Shown: piece after piece, positions 6,381-12,599 of the stretch
How positions within the stretch are numbered: position 1 is the stretch's first letter
Layout of the letters: each line of letters starts with the position of its first letter
From: an uncultured Ruminococcus sp.
GTDB lineage: Bacteria > Bacillota > Clostridia > Oscillospirales > Ruminococcaceae
Length of the DNA stretch: 12,599 nt
Assembly: GCA_934463425.1 (NCBI GenBank)
Contig: CAKSJP010000036.1
Coordinates: forward strand, 1 to 12,599
Direction: 5' to 3'
Program-made: the position numbers and the translations under genes
The notes under the pieces: model-generated
Database searches by the model: none
What the model was told of the DNA's origin: nothing
What the model saw: the letters and a program-made list of their open reading frames with translations, nothing else

Positions 6381-7523
6381 TTAGTAGAGATATGGGGTTT
6401 TCCACAGGTTCAGTTTTGTACCAATGCCATGCTCCATCGCATACTCATAAACATCATGTCCCCAGGCAACATCCTCAACCGGCATTCCGCCTACGGAATA
6501 AAGAATGATCTGATCATCGCTTTCTCTTCCCGGAAGCTTGCCGTTTAAAATTGCACCCAGGTCGTGAATCCTGGACTTGTCCATTTTTCCTTCATGAGCA
6601 AGATCCATAAACTTAGAACCGAGAATGTAAATCATATCAAAAGTCGGATACGGATATTCCTCTGCCCATGCCTCATACAGTTTGATATTATCCACTACAA
6701 GCTTTGTGTTTTTATCCAAAAGAAGGGGTTCATCAAAATTTGCTGCGCCCGGCAGACAGAACAGTGCACCCGGCTTTATCCACTCGCTCTTGACATACGG
6801 ATATGCAGATGAGCCGCTTCCCATTGGCGTCGATGTGGCGAAGCTAAGAATGTCGCTGTCCCGCACGCATTCTTCCATCGTATCGCAAACAATAATATTC
6901 TTGAACTGCGGACATTTTTCTTTCACATATTCGATGCAGCGGTCGATCGATGCCTTTCCTCTGCCCTTGATTTTCAGCGTATCCAACGTGGGACGAAGCG
7001 CCGCGAAAGTTTCAATGGTGATCGTATTGATAACACCAGGTCCCACAATTCCCAGAACTTTTGCATTCTGAACTGCAAGATTTTTTACGCCGACACCAGG
7101 AATACCAGCTGTACGATATGCACTCAGCAAATTGGCTGACATAAACGCCAGCGGAGCACCCGTTTTTTTATCATTCAGCATCATCATCAGAATAGAACGA
7201 GGCAATCCGACTTTACGGTTTTCTACATTAGAACCGTACCATTTCATACCTGCCATATCAAATCTGCCGCCCACATATGCCGGCATCGCCATAAAGCGTC
7301 TGTCCGGTCCGTTTGCAGGCATATTGGGAAATTCCGGATGATCCGGAAATGTCACCATACATCCGTGAGAATTTCCGTTATCACCGCCCATACGATAATC
7401 TCCCTTATCCAGGATCTTGAGCAGCTCTTCCATACAGTCGGTGCATCTGACAACATCACCAACGCCTGCCTGAATCATATTTTCCTCGCTCAAATACAGT
7501 AAATCTACATTTGGATAAGCCAT
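6381..7523 (-). CDS. Ornithine cyclodeaminase/mu-crystallin family protein (long form)
   Basis: A 380-residue cytoplasmic NAD(P)-dependent enzyme. Family members make proline from ornithine, reduce cyclic imines (ketimine reductase) or act as alanine/lysine dehydrogenases. The N-terminal domain carries a WYGSN loop in the GMKWYGSN stretch and SAYRTAG, where the family has its substrate Lys and Arg. The Rossmann part begins KVLGIVGPGVINT; the usual GxGxQA is changed to GPGVIN. DILSFATSTP matches the DIVxxATxS motif. It is longer than the usual 310-350 residues, with an extended N-terminus containing a His/Asn-rich GGDNGNSHG segment. I recall related long proteins being labelled tyramine oxidase subunit B in databases but cannot verify that label. 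The start at 7523 has AGGAGG upstream; an earlier in-frame ATG lacks one. It is the last gene before the terminator, 145 bases after the permease. Confidence 0.85.
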   Translation of the reverse strand: MAYPNVDLLYLSEENMIQAGVGDVVRCTDCMEELLKILDKGDYRMGGDNGNSHGCMVTFPDHPEFPNMPANGPDRRFMAMPAYVGGRFDMAGMKWYGSNVENRKVGLPRSILMMMLNDKKTGAPLAFMSANLLSAYRTAGIPGVGVKNLAVQNAKVLGIVGPGVINTITIETFAALRPTLDTLKIKGRGKASIDRCIEYVKEKCPQFKNIIVCDTMEECVRDSDILSFATSTPMGSGSSAYPYVKSEWIKPGALFCLPGAANFDEPLLLDKNTKLVVDNIKLYEAWAEEYPYPTFDMIYILGSKFMDLAHEGKMDKSRIHDLGAILNGKLPGRESDDQIILYSVGGMPVEDVAWGHDVYEYAMEHGIGTKLNLWKTPYLY

Positions 7524-7668
7524 GTGAAATTCCTCCTGTTCTTTTTTTGCAGTTTTATCTCCTGCAATAAATCTCATTACTTTGGATGCAAATGTGTTTT
7601 CGGGACTGACGTAAAATATATGTCCCTTCTATTGTTCCACCAGAAAAATAGAATTGTTTGGGCACACT

Positions 7669-9147
7669 CTAATTTTCCGGCCGTGTACCGGTATTCGTAT
7701 CTGCGCTGACAGATTCGCTTACCGGTTCAAAATGGAGATGCAGTCTATGGGCAACCTTTGGATTGTGATAGACCTGATACAGATCATTTTCCATTGCCAT
7801 GACCTCCTTGATTTGATATGCCCGAAACAACGGTCTTTTGATGACACATTTTGTCCAGATCAGCGCATAAACTGTCAGGATCGCTAAAACGACAAGACAG
7901 ATTTCATAGATCCTCAGTTTCACATCCCAGCTGGAATCGATGTTGTAGATCATAAAAGCGTTTCCGACAATTCCAATGATCGGGATCACCGGTCCCAGAG
8001 GCAGCTTGAATGTACGAGGCGCTTTGGGAAGGCGCTTTCTCAGGATCAGCACATCACAATGCAGAATGATATACGCAAAGATCCAGAATGCGCATCCGGT
8101 CAGTATCAAAAATGAAAGCTGATCACTATTAGAAAGACCAGTCGCATTAATGATGATCATTGCAATGCTGATCAACAGCAAACCAAAATAAGGGGTATCG
8201 TGCTTGTTGGTTTTCATAAAAAACGATGGGAGAAGTCCTATTTTGGACATACCGGAGCATATTTGTGCCAGAGAATACAAGATGGTATTGATGGAACTAA
8301 TTACCGCCAGAAGAGACACAATTGTCATCCAGGCAACACCAACTTTGCCCAGCAGCATTGATCCGTACAGAATATGGGGAACGGTGCTTTCGCCCAAATC
8401 AGACCACGGCGTATAGTGGCTGAATCCGATGACCATAAAGATCTGCATAACCAGAATGGCAATCAGACTGATCACCATTCCAAGAGGGAGCTTGCGACGC
8501 GCATCCTTGACCTGCGGTGCAATCGGAACAACAAATTCCACACCAATAAACAGGAAAAACGCAAGGCCGAGCAGAGAACAAATATCGCCGAAATTGGTAG
8601 AGAGCGCAGACGGCTGTGTTACAACCTCGCCTGTACCTACTTTGATGCATCCCAGAATACCCATAACGATCAACGAGCCGATCAGTCCATATGCTACAAT
8701 GTTTTGCACCCTTGCAAACATATCCACACCGAACAGATTCAATATCATCAGTATCGCGATCAGGCCAATGGAATACGCACTGCCGGGAATGCCCAGACCA
8801 GTGAACACATTGCTCAGCGTATTGCCGAACATCGCCGACTCAGAACTGCCGACAACAGTCATGCAAGTCAGATAACCGCCGACCATAATCACGATCGAAA
8901 CAAAAGGTCCGAAACATGCCAGCGTATACTGTGCCATACCTCCGGTCAGATTCGGCATAAGTGCATTCAATTCGCAAATCGAAAGTGCCGTCAGGATATT
9001 GAATACACAAGCAATTATCATCGTGATGATAAACGGAGTTCCAATTGCCGAAGCGCCTTGTCCTAACGAAAGCAGACAGCTTGTTGCTACGATCAGTCCC
9101 ACGCCAGTTGCCACGATGCTAGGCAAACCAAGTTTTTTCTCTTGCAT
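7669..9147 (-). CDS. APC-family amino-acid permease
   Basis: A 492-residue membrane transporter with about twelve hydrophobic helices. It belongs to the amino acid-polyamine-organocation superfamily: TM1 carries the substrate-loop pattern GVGLIVATSC, and ELNALMPNLTGG matches the conserved E-(L/F)-x-x-x-x-P-x-x-GG segment after TM2. IGVEFVVPIAPQVKD fits the TM6-to-loop region. The substrate cannot be read from sequence; an amino acid or amine is expected. The C-terminal tail of about 56 residues (437-492) is hydrophilic and His/Ser-rich. GAGGT lies 7 bases before the ATG. The gene follows the PII gene by 137 bases, a gap filled largely by the 96-bp inverted-repeat element, and precedes the cyclodeaminase gene. 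Regulation by the PII protein and the AraC regulator is inferred from position. Confidence 0.9.
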   Translation of the reverse strand: MQEKKLGLPSIVATGVGLIVATSCLLSLGQGASAIGTPFIITMIIACVFNILTALSICELNALMPNLTGGMAQYTLACFGPFVSIVIMVGGYLTCMTVVGSSESAMFGNTLSNVFTGLGIPGSAYSIGLIAILMILNLFGVDMFARVQNIVAYGLIGSLIVMGILGCIKVGTGEVVTQPSALSTNFGDICSLLGLAFFLFIGVEFVVPIAPQVKDARRKLPLGMVISLIAILVMQIFMVIGFSHYTPWSDLGESTVPHILYGSMLLGKVGVAWMTIVSLLAVISSINTILYSLAQICSGMSKIGLLPSFFMKTNKHDTPYFGLLLISIAMIIINATGLSNSDQLSFLILTGCAFWIFAYIILHCDVLILRKRLPKAPRTFKLPLGPVIPIIGIVGNAFMIYNIDSSWDVKLRIYEICLVVLAILTVYALIWTKCVIKRPLFRAYQIKEVMAMENDLYQVYHNPKVAHRLHLHFEPVSESVSADTNTGTRPEN

Positions 9148-9176
9148 ACAAATACCTCTTTTCGTTTAGAATTTAA

Positions 9177-9272
9177 GGCAACACCGCACAAAGTTTGTGC
9201 GTAAGATGCGCTTCGGCAATCAGCAAGCAGATTGCGTACAAAGTCGTCAGGCGGGCTTTGTGCGGTGTTGCC
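9177..9272. repeat. 96-bp element with perfect 17-bp terminal inverted repeats
   Basis: GGCAACACCGCACAAAG (9177-9193) is exactly complementary to 9256-9272. The left end is itself a palindrome (CGCACAAA, G, TTTGTGCG, 9185-9201), so it can fold on itself or pair with the right end. An inner 6-bp hairpin (9216-9221 with 9230-9235) and a GC-UUCG-GC loop (9210-9217) add structure. There is no T-run for a terminator and no reading frame. A miniature transposable (MITE-like) element is the best fit, since a related end occurs at 6193-6216. An RNA control element between the PII and permease genes is the alternative. Confidence 0.7.
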
Positions 9273-9284
9273 ATAAGATCCCTT

Positions 9285-9644
9285 TTATTTTTCGCCCTCC
9301 GTCACAGCGCTGTAGCCCTCTTCACCAGTACGGACACGAACCACATTCTGCACATCGGATACAAAGATCTTGCCGTCTCCGATATGACCCGTATACAATT
9401 CCTTTTTGACAAATTCAAGAAGGTCTTCCAGTTCTTCAGTGGGCAGAACCATCATGACCACTTCCTTCGGAAGAAGGCTGATCTCCTTGTGATTGTCTGT
9501 TTCAAACTCCTGTACGCCATGCTGTACCCCACATCCAAGCACCTGGTACACCGTCATTCCGCTGATATGGAACTTGCTCAGAGCCTTTCTAAGCGGTTCG
9601 ATCTTGGAAATACCAGTAATGATTTCAACTCTTGATAATTTCAT
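9285..9644 (-). CDS. Divergent PII signal transduction protein (GlnB/GlnK-like)
   Basis: A 119-residue trimeric sensor of ATP/ADP and 2-oxoglutarate. The C-terminal PII signature TGHIGDGKIFV (85-95) forms the nucleotide-binding B-loop and is followed by R103 and R105. The T-loop region (37-60) has the canonical length. Q41 and K60, equivalent to E. coli GlnB Q39 and K58 that hold Mg-ATP and 2-oxoglutarate, are kept. The uridylylation site Tyr51 is replaced by Lys (K53) and the loop tip is acidic/polar, so control by GlnD is not expected and the partner is probably unusual. The start at 9644 is chosen for GGAGG 6 bases upstream; the site overlaps an alternative ATG 12 bases earlier. Its place between the AraC gene and an amino-acid permease parallels glnK-amtB pairs, which suggests the permease as partner. 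Confidence 0.88.
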   Translation of the reverse strand: MKLSRVEIITGISKIEPLRKALSKFHISGMTVYQVLGCGVQHGVQEFETDNHKEISLLPKEVVMMVLPTEELEDLLEFVKKELYTGHIGDGKIFVSDVQNVVRVRTGEEGYSAVTEGEK

Positions 9645-9707
9645 AATTTCCTCCATTCCGGACTTTTGAAAAAAGCCCAACCATTTTACAACAAAAGCAC
9701 ATACCAC

Positions 9708-10583
9708 TTATGATACGATGCCGCTCAGCTGCAGCATTGGCATCTGCTGCAAAGACAGCGGATTTTTCTCCATAAGCAAACGCTTTTTTTGAATGTACAT
9801 TTTCGGTGTGATTCCAACAAGGCTGCGAAATTCTTTTAGCAGATGGGACTGGTCATAATAACCAGCTTCTATGGCAGCATCTGCAATGCGTTTGTTTTGC
9901 TCCAGCTGTATCAGAATATTTTGAAAGCGCACAATTTTTTCAAATTCTTTTGGAGAAATGCCGTAAGCTTTGCGGAACAGCTCATTAAGATGACGCGACG
10001 AAAACGCCATTTCTTCGCTTAACTCCTGAATGCGAATATTTCCTCTGCATCGGACGATCCGCTGCATCATATAAAAGCCGGGATTTCTGCTGCAAAGCAG
10101 CTCTGCAGAAATTTTCTGATATTCCGGCAAATAATGCTGCATGAAGATTCGTATCTGTTCCCGAAAATCAGTACACGCGCAGATCTGCTCTATCAGTTCC
10201 TGCTCACCGCTGACTTCTAAAAAATCCAGCGATGCATTCAGCAGTTCTTTCGCACAGCAGTGCCGCATCCATGTCATATTTCCCTGCAAAAACCGAACAC
10301 CGAACACTTCATCGTCCTTGGAAAAAAGGTGATAATGTGCAAGAGTATCCGCACTTAATGGCGTTCCGATGTAGATCGCTTTCGCAGAACTTTCGTGACG
10401 GATAAACATGATATCCACACATCCATCCGGCAAGACTTCAGTCATGTCAAAGGCATTTCCGTCTGCATGAAAGGCATAAAAATGTGAAATGCCATACTGC
10501 ATAACTTCTGCCTTTTCATAATGTCTTGTTGCAAAAAGCAAAAGCGGCTGGCGAGGAACAATGTTTTTGCAATAAATTTCCAT
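9708..10583 (-). CDS. AraC-family transcriptional regulator
   Basis: A 291-residue DNA-binding regulator. The N-terminal part (to about 170) has LPDGCVDIMF near residue 52 and FGVRFLQGNM near 100, the marks of the ligand-sensing domain often listed as DUF6597. The C-terminal 90 residues are a double helix-turn-helix AraC domain: IRIQELSEEM with FSSRHLNELFRKAYGISPKEF, then RIADAAIEAGYYDQSHLLKEF and GITPKMY. The start at 10583 is preceded by GGAGGT 7 bases away. A longer reading from 10721 has no ribosome site and crosses the hairpin at 10659-10702. It lies 63 bases before the PII gene in the same direction and probably controls the PII/permease/cyclodeaminase genes, and perhaps the oxidase/RidA pair. 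The inducer is unknown; the transported amino acid or amine is a reasonable guess. Confidence 0.9.
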   Translation of the reverse strand: MEIYCKNIVPRQPLLLFATRHYEKAEVMQYGISHFYAFHADGNAFDMTEVLPDGCVDIMFIRHESSAKAIYIGTPLSADTLAHYHLFSKDDEVFGVRFLQGNMTWMRHCCAKELLNASLDFLEVSGEQELIEQICACTDFREQIRIFMQHYLPEYQKISAELLCSRNPGFYMMQRIVRCRGNIRIQELSEEMAFSSRHLNELFRKAYGISPKEFEKIVRFQNILIQLEQNKRIADAAIEAGYYDQSHLLKEFRSLVGITPKMYIQKKRLLMEKNPLSLQQMPMLQLSGIVS

Positions 10584-10654
10584 TACAAGCACCTCCAACC
10601 TGAAAGCAATGACGCCGCAGCATACAAGATGCGGGACACGCTTTTGAATGAAAT

Positions 10655-10702
10655 CAAAAAAGACGCCGAAGCAATTCAAAAGAGACTGCTTCAGACGTCT
10701 TT
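10655..10702 (-). terminator. Hairpin with T-run between RidA and the AraC gene
   Basis: On the minus strand an imperfect stem (10659-10673 with 10687-10702; a bulge and a U-G pair) ends in TTTTTTG. It most simply terminates the oxidase-RidA transcript. However, a -10-like TAAAAT (10728-10733) lies just upstream, so the same hairpin would fall in the leader of the AraC message and could attenuate it. The plus strand shows no clear T-run. Confidence 0.65.
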
Positions 10703-10850
10703 GTCTTAGTATTGATTTCATGCTCTTATTTTACTACAATTCCTCCCAAAAAAATAGTAAAAATCGGAAGTATCTTGTTTTTGAAACATAAGTCTGTGTT
10801 TCATCAGGATATTTTGCGATTTGTCTTTATTTTCAAAAGCAATTTACAGA

Positions 10851-11252
10851 TCAAGCCTCTGTTTCGCTGCCAATCATGGCTTCCATCTCAATTTCCACGA
10901 TCTGCGTCGGACGATTCAGCGCCGGAGTGCCGACCACAGTACACAAGGGACGGATGTCATGAAAAATTTCTGCGTATGCACGGCAAATGTCTCCACCGGC
11001 TTTTATATCTGTAGTATAAACCTTGATGCGGAAAACGTCCTTTGCAAAAGCGCCTGCTTTCTCAAGCAATGCAACCTGTTTTTCCAGAACATACTTTGTC
11101 TGTGCATAAGCGTCGTTCTCTCCGTACACGGTGCCATCTGGCTGTACAGAGGTTGTACCGCCCACTGCAATATAGTCTCCCAGCTTTACCATACGGCTAT
11201 AGCCAACTTTTTCTTCCAGCGGTGCACCTGATGCAAAATTGATTCTTTTCAT
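10851..11252 (-). CDS. RidA-family enamine/imine deaminase
   Basis: A 133-residue trimeric cytoplasmic protein of the YjgF/YER057c/UK114 family. Archetypes hydrolyse reactive 2-imino or enamine acids to keto acids and ammonia, protecting PLP enzymes or serving amino-acid breakdown. Seen here: GDYIAVGGTT (25-34), the helix Y-A-Q-T-x-Y-V-L (49-56), KVYTTDI (77-83), R101 in IRPLCT at the position of E. coli RidA R105, and E120 in VEIE at the position of E120. Arg binds the substrate carboxylate, so 2-imino acids are plausible. The segment between R101 and E120 is four residues longer than in E. coli RidA, which places it in another Rid subgroup. GGAG lies 7 bases before the ATG. It lies 138 bases after the FAD oxidoreductase gene, whose imine product it may clear. 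Confidence 0.92.
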   Translation of the reverse strand: MKRINFASGAPLEEKVGYSRMVKLGDYIAVGGTTSVQPDGTVYGENDAYAQTKYVLEKQVALLEKAGAFAKDVFRIKVYTTDIKAGGDICRAYAEIFHDIRPLCTVVGTPALNRPTQIVEIEMEAMIGSETEA

Positions 11253-11390
11253 GATAATACTCCATTCTGCCGCTTTCAAATCAAACAGGAATGAAATATG
11301 CCCCAGCGGCGTAATGCGTATATTTCATATGCTTTATGGATACCACAGCAATCGGCATCCAAAACGCCTGTTTGAACGTATGCAATTGAT

Positions 11391-12521
11391 TTATATCCTT
11401 GCCCGGAATCTGTCATAGCGCAGCGCAGACAGATCCAGTTCGGTTTTCTCGTCCAAAACCATTTGAGACAGCAGTTTTCCGACTGCCGGACCAATACCAA
11501 ATCCATGTCCCGTAAAGCCACATGCAAGAATCAGTCCCGGCACTTCTTCGACCGGGCTGATAACCGGAACGCCGTCAGCGCACACATCCAGCCATCCTGC
11601 CCAGGTGCGCACAATTTTCGCATCTTTCAATGCCGGAAAATATCCCATGATACCCCGGCAGCATGCAGAAGCAGTCAGACTGGAATTGATCGGTGTACCA
11701 TTGTCCAAATTGGTCAGTTCATAGCCCGAAGATGCACCAAACACAAACGAGCCATGCTTTGTCTGATGCCCGTAAAAGTCTGCTGCAGCTGTTCCCAGCA
11801 TTTGATAGAACATCGGCGGCTGTGCTTCTGTAACGATTGCTTCAATCAGCTCCCGGTACATGGGAACGTCCAGACCCACAGTTTCCATAATGGCACGGCT
11901 GTCATAACCGGCAGCCAGAATGATGGTGTCTGCTTCATAAACCGTACCGTCTGCTGAAACCGCCTGCCGCACTGCGCCGCGGATCTTGCGCAGTTCCACA
12001 ATAGGTTCGCCGCTTATGAAATGCGCCCCCAATTGACGTGCTTTGCGATAAAAAGCAAGGGTGGTAGCCATAGGATTGGCGTGACCATCTGTAGAGCACC
12101 AGCTTGCGCCGGCAACCTCTTCAGAAAGATACGGACAGATCTCCCGCGCTTCTTCACCTGATATCATGCGCACATCCAGTCCGCACGCCACCGCACGATC
12201 CGTCAGTCCCTGCAAAATTTTCAGATGTTCCTCTGTTTTTCCCAGTCGCAGATTTCCCGCCTGGCAGTATTCACAGTCAAATTCCAATTCATCCGAGAGC
12301 GTCGGCCAGATGGTCTGTATTCCCCACATTGCAATGGGCAATTCACGGGGATCACGTCCAGACTGCCGCACACCACCGCCGTTTCTGGAAGAACCACCGT
12401 TTCCAAAATAGCTGCTCTTTTCGAGAACTGTGACGCTGCATCCGCGTCTGACAAGGTAATATGCCGCAGCGCAGCCAATGATGCCGCCGCCGATAATCAG
12501 CACTTCTGCACCGTTTGTCAT
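11391..12521 (-). CDS. FAD-dependent oxidoreductase, DAO/glycine-sarcosine oxidase family
   Basis: A 376-residue enzyme of the D-amino acid oxidase (DAO) fold that oxidises the C-N bond of an amino acid or secondary amine to an imine with FAD. The N-terminal Rossmann fold shows GGGIIG (11-16) and E34 at the end of strand 2, followed by GGSSRNGGG (42-50) that contacts FAD. DGHANP and the central beta-sheet form the substrate domain. The C-terminal GFTGHGFGIGPAVGK closes the FAD site. It resembles the beta subunits of sarcosine, opine and HCN-synthase type oxidases more than bacterial DadA; the substrate is not assignable. No other subunit is encoded in the window, but the region upstream is cut off. 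GAGGTG precedes the ATG by 7 bases. RidA follows. Confidence 0.9.
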   Translation of the reverse strand: MTNGAEVLIIGGGIIGCAAAYYLVRRGCSVTVLEKSSYFGNGGSSRNGGGVRQSGRDPRELPIAMWGIQTIWPTLSDELEFDCEYCQAGNLRLGKTEEHLKILQGLTDRAVACGLDVRMISGEEAREICPYLSEEVAGASWCSTDGHANPMATTLAFYRKARQLGAHFISGEPIVELRKIRGAVRQAVSADGTVYEADTIILAAGYDSRAIMETVGLDVPMYRELIEAIVTEAQPPMFYQMLGTAAADFYGHQTKHGSFVFGASSGYELTNLDNGTPINSSLTASACCRGIMGYFPALKDAKIVRTWAGWLDVCADGVPVISPVEEVPGLILACGFTGHGFGIGPAVGKLLSQMVLDEKTELDLSALRYDRFRARI

Positions 12522-12599
12522 TCCTTTTCACCTCGTATAATAGATTTTAGGGTAGTTTCAAGAGCACCCCAATGAACCTCTGCCACGCTCAGTTGAGAA

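Noticed and set aside
9177..9272. Intrinsic terminator for the PII gene
   Set aside because: The outer arms are 62 bases apart and neither strand has a T-run after the stem.
10584..10721. Longer AraC protein starting at 10721
   Set aside because: The extension lacks a ribosome site, crosses a hairpin with a T-run and adds nothing to the domain. The start at 10583 has GGAGGT.
12522..12599. Promoter of the oxidase gene in the right-hand edge
   Set aside because: TTGAAA and TATTAT/TATACG-like boxes occur on the minus strand, but their spacing is wrong or they abut the ribosome site. The true promoter may lie outside the window.
1..12599. tRNA, rRNA, CRISPR array, insertion-sequence transposase
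   Set aside because: No cloverleaf, rRNA-like sequence, regularly spaced direct repeats or transposase-like protein was seen on either strand.

Overview
The window looks like chromosomal DNA of a low-to-mid GC Bacillota, most likely class Clostridia (an Oscillospiraceae/Ruminococcus-like gut anaerobe). The reasons are strong GGAGG ribosome sites, TTGACA/TATAAT promoters with 17-bp spacers, a PerR-rubrerythrin operon typical of anaerobes, and a Thr/Ser/Ala/Glu-rich secreted lipoprotein. This placement is inference; no rRNA or tRNA gene is present.

Layout. All genes but one are on the minus strand, so the window reads right to left. (A) 12521-10851: an FAD-dependent amine/amino-acid oxidoreductase followed by a RidA-family imine deaminase. 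(B) 10583-6381: an AraC-type regulator, a divergent PII signalling protein, an APC-family amino-acid permease and a long ornithine cyclodeaminase/mu-crystallin family protein, closed by two hairpins in tandem. (C) 6046-2804: PerR, rubrerythrin, a CLC-F type (fluoride/proton) antiporter and an EamA/DMT exporter, with a consensus promoter in front and a bidirectional terminator behind. (D) 1990-2748 (+): a short-chain dehydrogenase, convergent with C and divergent from the next gene. (E) 1749-349: a lipoprotein resembling the PrsA/SurA foldases. (F) 1-212: two tandem near-perfect sigma-A promoters firing leftward into a gene outside the window.

How the genes may work together. Blocks A and B look like one amino-acid or amine catabolism locus. 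The permease would import the substrate. The FAD enzyme would oxidise a C-N bond to an imine, RidA would hydrolyse the reactive imine, and the cyclodeaminase/ketimine reductase-type protein would act on a cyclic imine or amino acid. The AraC protein and the PII protein would provide substrate and nitrogen-status control. The PII keeps the ATP/2-oxoglutarate residues but has Lys in place of the uridylylated Tyr, and its gene lies next to the permease gene, so a GlnK-AmtB-like gating role for an amino-acid permease is an attractive inference. Block C is a peroxide-stress operon carrying a probable fluoride exporter.

Unexplained structure. A 96-bp element with perfect 17-bp terminal inverted repeats (9177-9272) sits between the PII and permease genes. 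One end of a related copy lies at 6193-6216, differing from it only by transitions.
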